Source: JAPOXR01 sp965214695 (GTDB lineage Bacteria; Pseudomonadota; Alphaproteobacteria; Rhodobacterales; Rhodobacteraceae). Taken from it: a stretch of 64,000 bases of DNA. Shown piece by piece: positions 27,105 through 36,614 of this stretch. The stretch is taken from positions 992,001 through 1,056,000 of the forward strand of contig OZ243967.1 of assembly GCA_965214695.1 (NCBI GenBank), written 5' to 3'. Numbering within the stretch: position 1 is the first letter of the stretch; every line of letters starts with the position of its first letter. The notes beneath the pieces are model-generated. The model had not been told where the DNA came from. It did not search any database and worked only from the letters and a program-made list of their open reading frames with translations. Both the position numbers and the translations under genes were made by a program.

Positions 27105-27444
27105 AACTGCCACTCTCCTGCTGCCAGGCCCGCCCCTGAATTCGGGCCTGAAGGCTGCAATCTATGCGCGACCATCGATTCTATGCAACATCCCCAACCG
27201 CATCTGCCACATGCCGCACCGGTCGTGCGAGAATTGCGAAGCCTTTTATCCTCTCCCTGCCGGCCGGACCGGGCGATGGCGGCCGGCAGTTTCCACGAAA
27301 TGCTGCAGCGTTGCGGACGGCCCCGATTGAATTATGGGTGGCAGCGGCTAATGTATCGGCTGCAGTCGGTGATGGAGGGTACCGGCCACTGCTTTCAGCC
27401 CGGCGCTTTGCCGGCCGATCAGGATGCGCCATGTGGAGGGCAAG
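27105..27444. promoter_or_regulatory. divergent region between the ureide operon and glnD
   Basis: It contains a perfect 8-bp inverted repeat CAGGCCCG...CGGGCCTG at 27125-27150 next to the puuE start, a possible operator for the ureide genes. GGAGGG at 27435-27440 is the ribosome-binding site of glnD. I saw no confident -35/-10 pair and no small gene. Confidence 0.4.
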
Positions 27445-30282
27445 ATGAACAACCCGACGACATCCCCGCACCGGGACAATGAACGCTTCAGCACGGCGCC
27501 GCTGGACAATCTGATCCTTCCAGCCTCCGACATCTTCGACGAGGACTCGATGGATGCTCTTGTCGATTCGCTGGTGGAACGGAATGCCGAGCCAGCGGAA
27601 ATCCGGGCGACGGCGCTTGCCGAGCTGCAGCGCCGCAGGCTGCATGGCATGGCCGAAATCGAACGGCTGTCGCTGGAGGACTTTCCGCGCAATCCGTTCG
27701 CCGCCATCAAGACCGTTCGCAGCTATTCCTACCTGACCGATGCCATCGTGCGAGCGGTGGTCAAGCTGGCGGCCGGACCGCTCCATGGCGGCAAGGGTGA
27801 ACCGGTCGCATATTCGGTGGCCGCGGTCGGCGGGTACGGGCGGGCCGAAATGGCCGCCTTCTCCGATATCGATCTGCTGTTCCTGGTCGGTGACAAGATC
27901 ACGCCCTGGATCGAGGAAGTCATCGAGAACGCGCTCTACTTCATGTGGGACATGAAGCTCAAGGTCGGACATTCCTGCCGCAATTCCAGGGATTGCGTCC
28001 GCCTTGGCAGGGAAGATTTCACCATCAGGACTGCCCTGCTTGAACACCGGCTGGTCCATGGCGATCGGGATCTGGCGGTCGAGTTGCATGATCGCATCTG
28101 GAACGAGCTGTTCAAGGGCACCGGCCCGGAATTCGTCGAGGCCAAGCTGGCGGAGCGGGAAAGCAGGAACGAACGCCAGAGCGGCAACCGCTACGTGCTG
28201 GAGCCCAACATCAAGGAGGGCAAGGGCGGGCTGCGTGACCTGCAGACCCTGTTCTGGATCCTGAAATACCTGAACCGGGTCGACAACCCGATCGAACTGG
28301 TCACGCTCGGCATTTTCCGCATCGAGGAATATGAGAAATTCATCAGCGCCGAGGCATTCCTGTGGTCGGTGCGATGCGTCATGCACATGATTGCCGGCAA
28401 GGCGCAGGACAAGCTGCACCTCGACATGCAGGAGGAGGTGGCGCTGAAGCTGGGTTTCACCGATGCCGCCGGCCGGCGCGCGGTCGAGCTTTTCATGCAG
28501 GATTACTTCGGACATGCCACCGTGGTCGGCGAGTTGACCCGGATCTTCCTCACCGAGATGGAGGCCCGACACGTCAAGCGCGAGCCGCGGGTGATAGGCT
28601 TCCTGCGCAGTACCGGCCTCAAATTTGGAACCAGGCTGTCTCCCGGCTACGAGACCGTCCACAATCGCCTGGCCATTGCCGATGAGAGTGCATTCCTCGC
28701 CGATTCCCTGAACCTGCTGCGGCTATTCGACGAGGCGCTCAGGACGGGACTGCTCATTCACCCCGATGCGATGCGGCTCGTTGCCGCCAATTTGCACCTG
28801 ATCGACGACCGGTTCCGCAACAATCCGGACGCCAACAACCTGTTCGTCGACCTGCTGGTCAAGCATGGCAACCCTGAACGGGCCCTGCGCCGCATGAACG
28901 AACTCGGCGTCCTCGGTGCATTCCTGCCGGAGTTCGGACGGATCGTGGCGATGATGCAACCCGGAAGCTATCACCATTACACGGTCGACGAGCACACGAT
29001 CCAGTGCATCTCCATCCTGGCGCAGATCGAGCATGGCGAATTTCGCGAGGAGTTGCCGGTCGCATCCGGGATCCTTGAAAAGGGCGTCAACCGCAGGGTG
29101 CTCTACATGGCGCTCCTTCTCCATGACATCGGCAAGGGAACCGGCCGCGATCACTCGGAGGCCGGCGCCGAAATTGCCGACCGCCTTGCCCCGCGGCTCG
29201 GGCTCGACGAAACCGGCTCCCGGACCGTGTCCTGGCTGGTCGCCAACCACCTGCTGATGTCCGACACCTTCCAGAAGCGCGACATTTCCGACCGGAAAAC
29301 CGTCCAGGATTTCGCATTGAAGGTCGGCAACCGGTCGCATCTGAAACTGCTCACGGTCCTGACCGTCTGCGATATCTGGGGCGTGGGCCCCGGTGTCTGG
29401 ACCAAGTGGAAGGCGCAGCTGCTGCGCGACCTCTACTGGATGACACACAGGGCCATGTCGGACGGGCTGATCGAGGTGGGATTCACCGGCATCGTCGCGG
29501 CAAGGGACGCCTTCAGGGAAGCGGCGCAGGATCTGCCGGCCGAACGCATCGAGCAGGAGTTGAACCGGCATTCCGATCCATACTGGCAGGGGCTACCGAA
29601 AGAGACGCAGCTGACCTTCGCCAGGCTGCTCGACGGCATCGGCGACAGCGAGATTCGCACCGATGCCAGGCCGGAGACCGGGCGCGATGCGACCCGCATC
29701 TGTTTCGCCATGGCCGACCATCCCGGCATCTTTACCCGGATAACCGGAGCCTTGGCCCTTGCTTCAGCCAATGTCGTCGATGCCAAGTCCTATACCAGCA
29801 CCGACGGCTATGCGACGGCGGTGTTCTGGGTGCAGGATCATCGCGGCAGGCCGTATGAGAAGTCCCGGGTCAAGCGCCTGATGGGAATGATCGACAAGAT
29901 CATGAAGGGCGAGATCGACACCAGGAAGGAATTGCGGAGCCGGGACAGCGAATTGCAGAAGACGGCGGCAGCCAGGCGGCGGCACAGCTTCCAGGTACCG
30001 ACCGAGATCACCTTCGACAATGACGGATCGGAGATCTACACGATCATCGAGGTCGATACCCGGGACCGGCCGGGGCTGATCTATGATCTCGCCTACACGC
30101 TTTATCGTGCCAATGTGACGATTTCCGGGGCGGTGATCGCAACCTACGGCGTCCAGGCCGTCGATGTCTTCTATGTCAAGGACATGGCCGGCCTGAAGCT
30201 GCACGCGGAATCGCGCCGCAGTGCCCTGGGCATCAAGCTGCTCGACGCCATCGAACAGGGCATCCTGTCACAGGAATCGTGA
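27445..30282 (+). CDS. glnD: bifunctional PII uridylyltransferase/uridylyl-removing enzyme
   Basis: A 945-residue nitrogen sensor. Order: nucleotidyltransferase domain with VGGYGRAEMAAFSDIDLLFL at residues 128-147 (usual GRGE is GRAE here), GlnE-like helical part with EGKGGLRDLQT, HD phosphohydrolase domain with LLLHDIGKGTGRDHSEAG near 555-572, and two ACT domains in the last 200 residues. It adds or removes UMP on PII according to glutamine. ATG 27445 has GGAGGG in front. It stands opposite the ureide genes, not beside mutS or murJ. Confidence 0.96.
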   Translation: MNNPTTSPHRDNERFSTAPLDNLILPASDIFDEDSMDALVDSLVERNAEPAEIRATALAELQRRRLHGMAEIERLSLEDFPRNPFAAIKTVRSYSYLTDAIVRAVVKLAAGPLHGGKGEPVAYSVAAVGGYGRAEMAAFSDIDLLFLVGDKITPWIEEVIENALYFMWDMKLKVGHSCRNSRDCVRLGREDFTIRTALLEHRLVHGDRDLAVELHDRIWNELFKGTGPEFVEAKLAERESRNERQSGNRYVLEPNIKEGKGGLRDLQTLFWILKYLNRVDNPIELVTLGIFRIEEYEKFISAEAFLWSVRCVMHMIAGKAQDKLHLDMQEEVALKLGFTDAAGRRAVELFMQDYFGHATVVGELTRIFLTEMEARHVKREPRVIGFLRSTGLKFGTRLSPGYETVHNRLAIADESAFLADSLNLLRLFDEALRTGLLIHPDAMRLVAANLHLIDDRFRNNPDANNLFVDLLVKHGNPERALRRMNELGVLGAFLPEFGRIVAMMQPGSYHHYTVDEHTIQCISILAQIEHGEFREELPVASGILEKGVNRRVLYMALLLHDIGKGTGRDHSEAGAEIADRLAPRLGLDETGSRTVSWLVANHLLMSDTFQKRDISDRKTVQDFALKVGNRSHLKLLTVLTVCDIWGVGPGVWTKWKAQLLRDLYWMTHRAMSDGLIEVGFTGIVAARDAFREAAQDLPAERIEQELNRHSDPYWQGLPKETQLTFARLLDGIGDSEIRTDARPETGRDATRICFAMADHPGIFTRITGALALASANVVDAKSYTSTDGYATAVFWVQDHRGRPYEKSRVKRLMGMIDKIMKGEIDTRKELRSRDSELQKTAAARRRHSFQVPTEITFDNDGSEIYTIIEVDTRDRPGLIYDLAYTLYRANVTISGAVIATYGVQAVDVFYVKDMAGLKLHAESRRSALGIKLLDAIEQGILSQES

Positions 30283-30610
30283 GCCGCCGGTGGCAGGCCG
30301 CTCGCCGTGGCATGGCAACCGCCCGATTGACGTGGTGACTGCGCGGCGAGGTGGCGGCCGCCCCCGGACCATGGCAGCCGCAATCCACCGTCGATGGCCC
30401 CCGATTGCGGTGCCAACCAGCCGCACCCCATCCATCCCGCCGGCGAGGTGGCTGCGGCCGAATTGCGCATCGTTGCAAACCGGTCCACCTTGCTGTAGCG
30501 AAGCGTGCCGTGTGCCGGGAGCCTTGACTGGGAGATCGACTCCGGATGGCGGAATTGACCAGCATGGTGACGGCACGCGCATCGTCGAAGCGCACAAACT
30601 GGAGGAACAA
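30283..30610. other. intergenic region between glnD and tctC, 328 bp
   Basis: CTCGCCG and CGGCGAG near 30300-30346 could form a weak glnD terminator. A motif GGCGAGGTGGC occurs twice about 100 bp apart (near 30343 and 30442). TTGACT near 30522 and TTGACC near 30557 are possible -35 boxes without clear -10 partners. No gene is visible. Confidence 0.35.
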
Positions 30611-31582
30611 ATGGAATTTACACTTCGCAAGGGCCTGATTGTCGGCAGCCTTGCCGGGATCATGGGGCTGGCATCGCCGGCCTTCGCCGCTGAATGCATC
30701 GCCCCGGCCAATCCCGGCGGTGGCTGGGACTTCACCTGCCGATCGATCGGCAAGATCATGTACGATATCGGCGTGGTCGACAAACCGATCCAGGTCACCA
30801 ACATGGCCGGCGGTGGCGGTGGGCTCGCCTACAGCCATGTCGTCAACGAACGCAACGATGATGGCGAGCTGATCGTGGCCGCATCCTCGGCAACCGCGAC
30901 TCGCCTGGCCCAGGACGCCTATGGTGGGCTGACCGCCGACCAGGTCCAGTTTCTTGGCGCCATCGGTGCCGATCCGGGCATCATCGTGGTCGCCGCCGAC
31001 TCGCCCTACCAGTCATTGAACGACCTGCTGAATGCGGTCATCGCCGACCCGTCTTCGGTCACCTTTGCTGGCGGCTCCGCTGCTGGCGGCTTTGATCACC
31101 TGAAGGTTCTGATGGCGCTGGGCCGGGCCGGGTTCAACGACGTGACCAAGGTCAAGTATATCGGCGTTGATGGCGGTGGCGACGCAATCACCCAGACCGT
31201 TGGTGGCCACACCCAGGCGATGACCGGCGACATGTCGGAAGTTGTCGGGTTCCTGGCAGCCGGCGATGTCCGGGTGCTTGCCGTCTTTACCGATGAACGG
31301 GTCCCGGGCTTCGAGGAGATCCCGACCGCCAAAGAGCAGGGCATCGATATCGTGTCCGTCAACTGGCGGGGTCTCTACGTTCCGAAGGGAATCTCCGACG
31401 CCGAATACCAGAAATGGTCCGACGCGCTGGCGGCAGTTTCCGTATCCGATGAATGGGCAGAGGCAATGGCCGCAAACGGCCTTGCGCCCTTCACCAAGGT
31501 CGGGGCCGACTTCCAGGATTACGTCAATGGCGTGATCGTTGAGATCGAGGAACTGTCCCGTGAAATCGGTGTGATCCAGTAG
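30611..31582 (+). CDS. tctC: tripartite tricarboxylate transporter binding protein
   Basis: A 323-residue Bug/TctC-type protein with signal peptide ending AAS/PAFA then ECIAPANPGGGWD, the diagnostic N-terminus whose PGGGWD binds a ligand carboxylate. Further motifs are QVTNMAGGGGGLAY and FAGGSAAGGFDH. GGAGGAA lies directly before ATG 30611; the frame extends upstream but without a signal peptide. Ligands of the family are carboxylates; here probably the substrate of the AtuA-like enzyme in the same operon. Confidence 0.9.
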   Translation: MEFTLRKGLIVGSLAGIMGLASPAFAAECIAPANPGGGWDFTCRSIGKIMYDIGVVDKPIQVTNMAGGGGGLAYSHVVNERNDDGELIVAASSATATRLAQDAYGGLTADQVQFLGAIGADPGIIVVAADSPYQSLNDLLNAVIADPSSVTFAGGSAAGGFDHLKVLMALGRAGFNDVTKVKYIGVDGGGDAITQTVGGHTQAMTGDMSEVVGFLAAGDVRVLAVFTDERVPGFEEIPTAKEQGIDIVSVNWRGLYVPKGISDAEYQKWSDALAAVSVSDEWAEAMAANGLAPFTKVGADFQDYVNGVIVEIEELSREIGVIQ

Positions 31583-32022
31583 TGGCCAGCGACCGTATAT
31601 TCGGTCTTGGCGTCATTGCAGTCGCGCTCGCCTATATCGCGGGCGCGGCACAAATCCAGATTGGGTTCCTGTCCGATCCGGTTGGGTCGCGGACCTTTCC
31701 CTACCTTGTTGGCAGCATCGCCGCCCTGTGCGGTGTCTATATCTGCATCAGGCCGGATGACGATCCGGCCTGGCCTGAACTGGCCACTATCGGCCGGCTG
31801 CTGTTGGCGGCAGCGGTCATGTACCTGTTCACCCTTGCCCTCAAGCCCCTTGGATTCATCGTGCCGGCGGCATTGGCATCCGCCGCCCTGAGCTACCTCA
31901 TCTCGCCGCGGTTGCTGACCGCGGTCGTCTCGGGGGTCGGCCTGTCGATCGGGTTGTTCCTGGTCTTCAATTTCGGCCTCGGCCTGAGCCTGTCGGCATT
32001 CGGCCGGGCTTTCGCCGGCTAG
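31582..32022 (+). CDS. tctB: tripartite tricarboxylate transporter small subunit
   Basis: A 146-residue protein with four membrane helices, starting at GTG 31582 that shares one base with the tctC stop. FPYLVGSIAALCGVYIC and a C-terminal LSIGLFLVFNFGLGLSL are usual for TctB. It forms the small membrane component with TctA. Confidence 0.85.
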   Translation: MASDRIFGLGVIAVALAYIAGAAQIQIGFLSDPVGSRTFPYLVGSIAALCGVYICIRPDDDPAWPELATIGRLLLAAAVMYLFTLALKPLGFIVPAALASAALSYLISPRLLTAVVSGVGLSIGLFLVFNFGLGLSLSAFGRAFAG

Positions 32023-32032
32023 ACATACCGCC

Positions 32033-33538
32033 ATGGATCTCTTCGCAAACCTTGCCCAGGGCTTCGCGGTCGCCCTGACGCCCTCGACCCTGTTCCTGGC
32101 CGTGGCCGGCTGCTTCCTGGGAACGATCATCGGCTCGCTTCCCGGGCTCGGCCCGTCGAATGGCGTCGCCATCCTGATTCCCCTCGCATTCTCCTTCGGC
32201 CTCGATGCCACCGAGGCGCTGGTGCTGATGACCTCGGTCTATTACGGTGCCATGTATGGTGGCAGGATCTCGTCCATCCTGCTCAACATACCCGGCGATG
32301 AACCGGCCCTCATGACCACGCTCGACGGCTACCCGATGGCCAGACAGGGTCGGGCCGGCGATGCCCTGGTCCTGTCGGGGGTCGCATCCTTTGTCGGCGC
32401 GTTGCTGGCGACCATCGGGTTGATGCTGCTGGCCCCGATCCTGGCCAGGGTGGCCTACCTGTTCGGCCCGGCCGAATATTTTGCACTCTATCTCCTGGCC
32501 TTCTGCACCCTCGGCGGCCTGGCGTCGAAGAACCAGGCCAAGGCGGCGCTGGCGGCGGTCATCGGACTTGCCATTGCCATGATCGGCCTCGACAACCAGA
32601 CCGGAATCCCGCGGCTGACCTTCGGCGAGCTTCACCTGATGGATGGTGTCGACTTCCTGGTGGCGATCGTCGGGCTGTTCGCGGTGTCCGAGATCTTCGT
32701 CTATATCGAGAGCCATGGGCGGAACACGGCCATTGGCGTCAAGCTTGACCGCATCACCATTCCGATACGGGACATTGTCGGTTCGTTCATCACCATGCTG
32801 CGCTCCACCGCCATCGGTTTCATGGCCGGGGTGCTGCCGGGGGCCGGCGCCTCGCTCGGCAGCTTCCTGGCCTACATGGCGGAAAAATCGGTTTCCAGGG
32901 ACCCGGACAGCTTCGGCAAGGGGAATCCACGCGGCGTAGCCGCCCCGGAAGCGGGCAATAATGCCGCTGCTGGCGGCGCCCTGGTGCCGATGCTGACGCT
33001 CGGCGTGCCCGGTTCGGGAACGACCGCGGTGCTGCTGGCATTGCTCCTGACGCTGAACATCACCCCTGGTCCGCTGCTTTTCGAGGAGCGACCCGAGGTT
33101 GTCTGGGGCCTCATTGCCGCCCTGCTCATCGCCAATTTCGTGCTCCTGATCATGAATGTGCCGATGGTACGACTGTTTGTCCGGATCCTCTCGGTCCCGC
33201 CCTGGATCCTGCTGCCCGGCATCATGATGGTATCCTTCGGCGGCATCTACTCCCTGTCCGGGAGCAGCTTCGACCTGGTTCTCATGATCCTGTTCGGCCT
33301 GTTTGGCTATGTCTTTCGCAAGCTCGATGTGCCGACCGTGCCGATCATTCTCGGCATCCTCCTCGGCAACAAGATGGAGGACAGCCTGCGTCGGGCCATG
33401 GTGATCTCGGATGGCGAATGGATCTACCTGTTCTCGTCGCCGATATCCCTCGGCCTGTGGACCGCCGCCATTGCCGGATTCGTGGCACCGATGTTCCTCA
33501 GACGATACCTGAAGCCACCGAAACCGGTAGACGACTGA
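32033..33538 (+). CDS. tctA: tripartite tricarboxylate transporter large permease
   Basis: A 501-residue permease with about 11-12 helices. The conserved loops GTIIGSLPGLGPSNGVAILI and GVLPGAGASLGSFLAYMAEK are the two TctA signatures arranged as an internal repeat. PEAGNNAAAGGALVPMLTLG is also typical. The next gene starts 2 bp after its stop, so the enzyme pair downstream belongs to the same operon. Confidence 0.95.
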   Translation: MDLFANLAQGFAVALTPSTLFLAVAGCFLGTIIGSLPGLGPSNGVAILIPLAFSFGLDATEALVLMTSVYYGAMYGGRISSILLNIPGDEPALMTTLDGYPMARQGRAGDALVLSGVASFVGALLATIGLMLLAPILARVAYLFGPAEYFALYLLAFCTLGGLASKNQAKAALAAVIGLAIAMIGLDNQTGIPRLTFGELHLMDGVDFLVAIVGLFAVSEIFVYIESHGRNTAIGVKLDRITIPIRDIVGSFITMLRSTAIGFMAGVLPGAGASLGSFLAYMAEKSVSRDPDSFGKGNPRGVAAPEAGNNAAAGGALVPMLTLGVPGSGTTAVLLALLLTLNITPGPLLFEERPEVVWGLIAALLIANFVLLIMNVPMVRLFVRILSVPPWILLPGIMMVSFGGIYSLSGSSFDLVLMILFGLFGYVFRKLDVPTVPIILGILLGNKMEDSLRRAMVISDGEWIYLFSSPISLGLWTAAIAGFVAPMFLRRYLKPPKPVDD

Positions 33539-33539
33539 G

Positions 33540-34913
33540 ATGTCGACCCGGGTGCTGGTTCCTTCCGGCGTGCTGGGGCTGGGATTTGATTCTGCTGCGC
33601 TGCAGGCCGGGTTGGCACGCAACCCCGACATCATCTGCATCGATGGCGGCTCCACCGACAGCGGCCCCTATTACCTGGGCACCGGCAGCTCGAAATACTC
33701 CCGCTCCTCCACCCTGGCCGAATGGTCGCAGTTGGTCGAGGCCGCGACATCGCGCCGGATCCCGCTGGTGCTGGGCTCGGCCGGAACCTGCGGTACCGAC
33801 CGGATGGTCGACTGGATGGTGGAACTGACCGGCGACATCACCAACCGGCTGGGGGCGAGACTGAAGGTGGCGACAATCAAGTCATCGCAGGATTCGGGCG
33901 CAACATGCCGTGCCTTCGAGAACGGCCGGGTGACCCCGCTGTCACATGCCCCCGACATCTCCACCGATGACATAGGGCGATGCAGCAATATCGTGGCGCT
34001 GGCCGGTGCCGAGCAGGTGCAAATGGCGCTGGCGACGGATGCCGACATCATCATTGCCGGACGGGCCACCGATACCGCTGCCATTGCCGCATTGCCACTC
34101 CTCAATGGCGACCATCCGGGCGGCGCCTGGCATGGCGCCAAGATCGGCGAGTGCGGCGCCCTCTGCTCAACCAATCCACTTAGCGGGGTCATCGAAATCG
34201 AATTCGACCGGGATGGCTGCTCGGTCGAACCGCTGGCCGCCAATGCGCAATGCACACCGCAATCGGTCTGCGCCCACATGCTGTACGAGAATGCCGACCC
34301 GAACGAGATGGTCGAACCTGGCGGCGTGCTCGACGCCAGGGATGCGACATACATCGCCGAGTCGACCACCAGGGTGCGGATCGAGGGATCGCGGTGGATT
34401 CCCTCCGACAGCTACACGGTCAAGCTCGAAGGCGCCGGCCTGGCCGGATACCAGGCCATGACGCTGGTCATCCTCCGGGACCGCCACTACGTGCGGAATG
34501 CCCGAACATGGGCGGCAAGGTTGCAGGCGTTTCTTGCCGGCGAGATCGGCCGGCGGACCGGGATGGACCCGGATGCCTGGCAGCTGGAATTTCGCCTGAT
34601 CGGTATCGATGCGGCGCTGGGGTCGCTCGACACCGGCACCGCCCTGCCGAACGAGGTCGGGGTGATGTGCATCGTGACCGCCGATTCGCAATCTTCGGCC
34701 ACCGAGATTGCCAAGCTTGCCAACCCGTTCCTGTTGCATTTTCCACTGTCGGAGACCGGAGAATTGCCGAGTTTCGCCTTTCCCTTTTCGCCTGCCGAAA
34801 CCGAGCGCGGGCCGATCTACGAGTTTCTCCTCAACCATGTTCTGGACCTCGATCATCCAATGGACGCATTCAGGCTGAAGGTGCTGGAGGTCGGCAGTGG
34901 CCCGGCTTGGTGA
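33540..34913 (+). CDS. AtuA-family (DUF1446) protein
   Basis: A 457-residue protein with ICIDGGSTDSGPYYLGTG at residues 31-48 and IIIAGRATDTAAIAALPL, both hallmarks of the AtuA/DUF1446 family. Named from acyclic terpene utilisation, but members appear in many catabolic operons with TctABC importers and their chemistry is not firmly established. Typical AtuA proteins pair with a small subunit; here the DUF4387 gene overlaps its 3' end by 17 bp. Confidence 0.85.
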   Translation: MSTRVLVPSGVLGLGFDSAALQAGLARNPDIICIDGGSTDSGPYYLGTGSSKYSRSSTLAEWSQLVEAATSRRIPLVLGSAGTCGTDRMVDWMVELTGDITNRLGARLKVATIKSSQDSGATCRAFENGRVTPLSHAPDISTDDIGRCSNIVALAGAEQVQMALATDADIIIAGRATDTAAIAALPLLNGDHPGGAWHGAKIGECGALCSTNPLSGVIEIEFDRDGCSVEPLAANAQCTPQSVCAHMLYENADPNEMVEPGGVLDARDATYIAESTTRVRIEGSRWIPSDSYTVKLEGAGLAGYQAMTLVILRDRHYVRNARTWAARLQAFLAGEIGRRTGMDPDAWQLEFRLIGIDAALGSLDTGTALPNEVGVMCIVTADSQSSATEIAKLANPFLLHFPLSETGELPSFAFPFSPAETERGPIYEFLLNHVLDLDHPMDAFRLKVLEVGSGPAW

Positions 34914-35211
34914 CCTCGATTGCCGGGCGCGGTCGAAGAATGCCGGACCGTTTGCCGTCACCATCGACATCTTCTGCTCCGACGAGGACAGCTTCGCCAG
35001 GATCAGGGAGGCCATATCCGGCGAGGTGATCGAAGACCTCTACCGGCTGCCGGCAGGCTCGGTCACACGCTTCGAGATGGACCGGATCAGGGTGGTCAAA
35101 TTCAGCTTTCGCCGACCCACCGTCCAGGGGAGCAGGTTGGATCGCGACATGCATGCGGCGCAATTGGCGGTGCTGCTCGAGGAGCTGGACATCGCTGGCC
35201 TCAATCGCTGA
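34897..35211 (+). CDS. DUF4387 protein, likely partner of the AtuA protein
   Basis: A 104-residue protein beginning at GTG 34897 inside the previous gene. RSKNAGPFAVTIDIFC and VKFSFRRPTVQGS, with GSRLDRDMHAAQ near the end, fit DUF4387. This family is found next to or fused to AtuA-type proteins, which suggests a two-subunit enzyme. Confidence 0.8.
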   Translation: MARLGDLDCRARSKNAGPFAVTIDIFCSDEDSFARIREAISGEVIEDLYRLPAGSVTRFEMDRIRVVKFSFRRPTVQGSRLDRDMHAAQLAVLLEELDIAGLNR

Positions 35212-35359
35212 TCATCGAACACGAGGAGCCATGCCGGCCACGCATGTCCGCCAGGCCACCGTCACGGCGTGAGCCGACCTCTCGACCCGGCCGGCAATAT
35301 CTCCTGTTGCGGGCGGTGGAATTGGCTATTCTGCCAGCGACCTGAAGCTGGAGGCAATC

Positions 35360-36583
35360 ATGGCCACGCAACGAATCGAGTTCGAGGGGCATTCCGGGGA
35401 AAAACTGGCGGCAAGGCTGGATCATCCGGATGTTGCGCCGAGGGCAACCGCCCTGTTTGCACATTGCTTCACCTGCTCCAAGGATATCGCCGCCGCCAGG
35501 CGGATCTCAGCCGATCTTGCCGAGCTTGGTTTCGCGGTGATGCGGTTCGATTTCACCGGGCTCGGCCATTCAGAGGGCGAATTTGCCAACACCAATTTTT
35601 CCTCCAATGTCGAGGATCTGGTGCGGGCCTCCGGCTACCTGGACTCGATCGGCATGGCGCCATCGCTGCTGATCGGACATTCGCTCGGCGGCGCTGCCGT
35701 GCTGAAGGCTGCCAGCCGGATCGACTCGGCCAGGGCCGTGGTGACCATCGGCGCCCCGGCCAATCCCGGACATGTCACGCACAACTTCTCCGGCAATCTT
35801 GACGACATCGAAAAGGATGGCGAGGCCGTGGTGTCGCTGGGCGGCAGGAAGTTCACCATCAAGAAACAGTTTATCGACGATATTGGCCAGACCAGCCTGG
35901 TTCCGGCCATTGCCAATTTGCGCAAGGCATTGCTGGTGCTGCATGCCCCGCTGGACAAGACCGTCGGCATCGAAAACGCGGCGGCGATCTTCCAGGCGGC
36001 ACGGCATCCGAAATCCTTCGTGACCCTCGATGATGCCGACCATCTCATCACCAACGGCGCTGCTGCCGACTACGTGGCCAGCGTCATCGCCGCCTGGTCA
36101 CAAAAATACGTCGACCAGCCGGAGCCGGTCACGGCCGGAGAACTCGAAGAGGGAATCTTGCGCATCTCGGAAGCCGACCCGAACGGTTTCCGGCAGCGGA
36201 TCGAAACTGGCCAGGGCCACCAGCTGGTGGCCGATGAGCCGGTCGCATATGGCGGAACCGCCAGAGGGCCGACCCCGTACGAGTATTTGTCGGCAGGGCT
36301 CGGCGCCTGCACATCCATGACGATACGCCTCTATGCCAGGCGCAAGGGCTGGAATCTCCAACATGTCTCGGTCGATGTCGTCCACAGGAAGATTCACGCC
36401 GTGGATTGCGGCGAATGCGAGAGTGGCGGGTCCGGACTCGACCAGTTCGAGAGGACGATCAGCCTGGCAGGCGAACTGGATGACGGGCAGAAATCGCGGC
36501 TGCTGGCAATCGCCGACAAGTGTCCGGTCCACAAGACCCTGTCCTCGGTCTGCCAGGTCACCACCATGCTGGCCGACCGTTAG
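35360..36583 (+). CDS. fusion of alpha/beta hydrolase and OsmC domain
   Basis: A 407-residue protein. Residues 1-255 are an alpha/beta hydrolase with nucleophile motif GHSLGG and a late DDADHLIT histidine. Residues 270-405 are OsmC-like, with LGACTSMTIRLYA and CPVHKTL giving the two redox cysteines used for peroxide reduction. This bifunctional layout is widespread in proteobacteria. It may clear lipid or organic hydroperoxides; the precise substrate is unknown. Confidence 0.9.
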   Translation: MATQRIEFEGHSGEKLAARLDHPDVAPRATALFAHCFTCSKDIAAARRISADLAELGFAVMRFDFTGLGHSEGEFANTNFSSNVEDLVRASGYLDSIGMAPSLLIGHSLGGAAVLKAASRIDSARAVVTIGAPANPGHVTHNFSGNLDDIEKDGEAVVSLGGRKFTIKKQFIDDIGQTSLVPAIANLRKALLVLHAPLDKTVGIENAAAIFQAARHPKSFVTLDDADHLITNGAAADYVASVIAAWSQKYVDQPEPVTAGELEEGILRISEADPNGFRQRIETGQGHQLVADEPVAYGGTARGPTPYEYLSAGLGACTSMTIRLYARRKGWNLQHVSVDVVHRKIHAVDCGECESGGSGLDQFERTISLAGELDDGQKSRLLAIADKCPVHKTLSSVCQVTTMLADR

Positions 36584-36614
36584 GTCGTCGCCCCGCCAGG
36601 CGGGGACCAAACAA

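Noticed and set aside
27181..28662. 493-codon open frame on the minus strand opposite the start of glnD
   Set aside because: Shadow of glnD; no family features, while the plus strand carries a complete nucleotidyltransferase.
31967..33655. 562-codon open frame on the minus strand opposite tctA
   Set aside because: It is antisense to a clear TctA gene and its translation is a low-complexity Gly/Arg/Asp/Gln-rich product typical of the opposite strand of GC-rich DNA.
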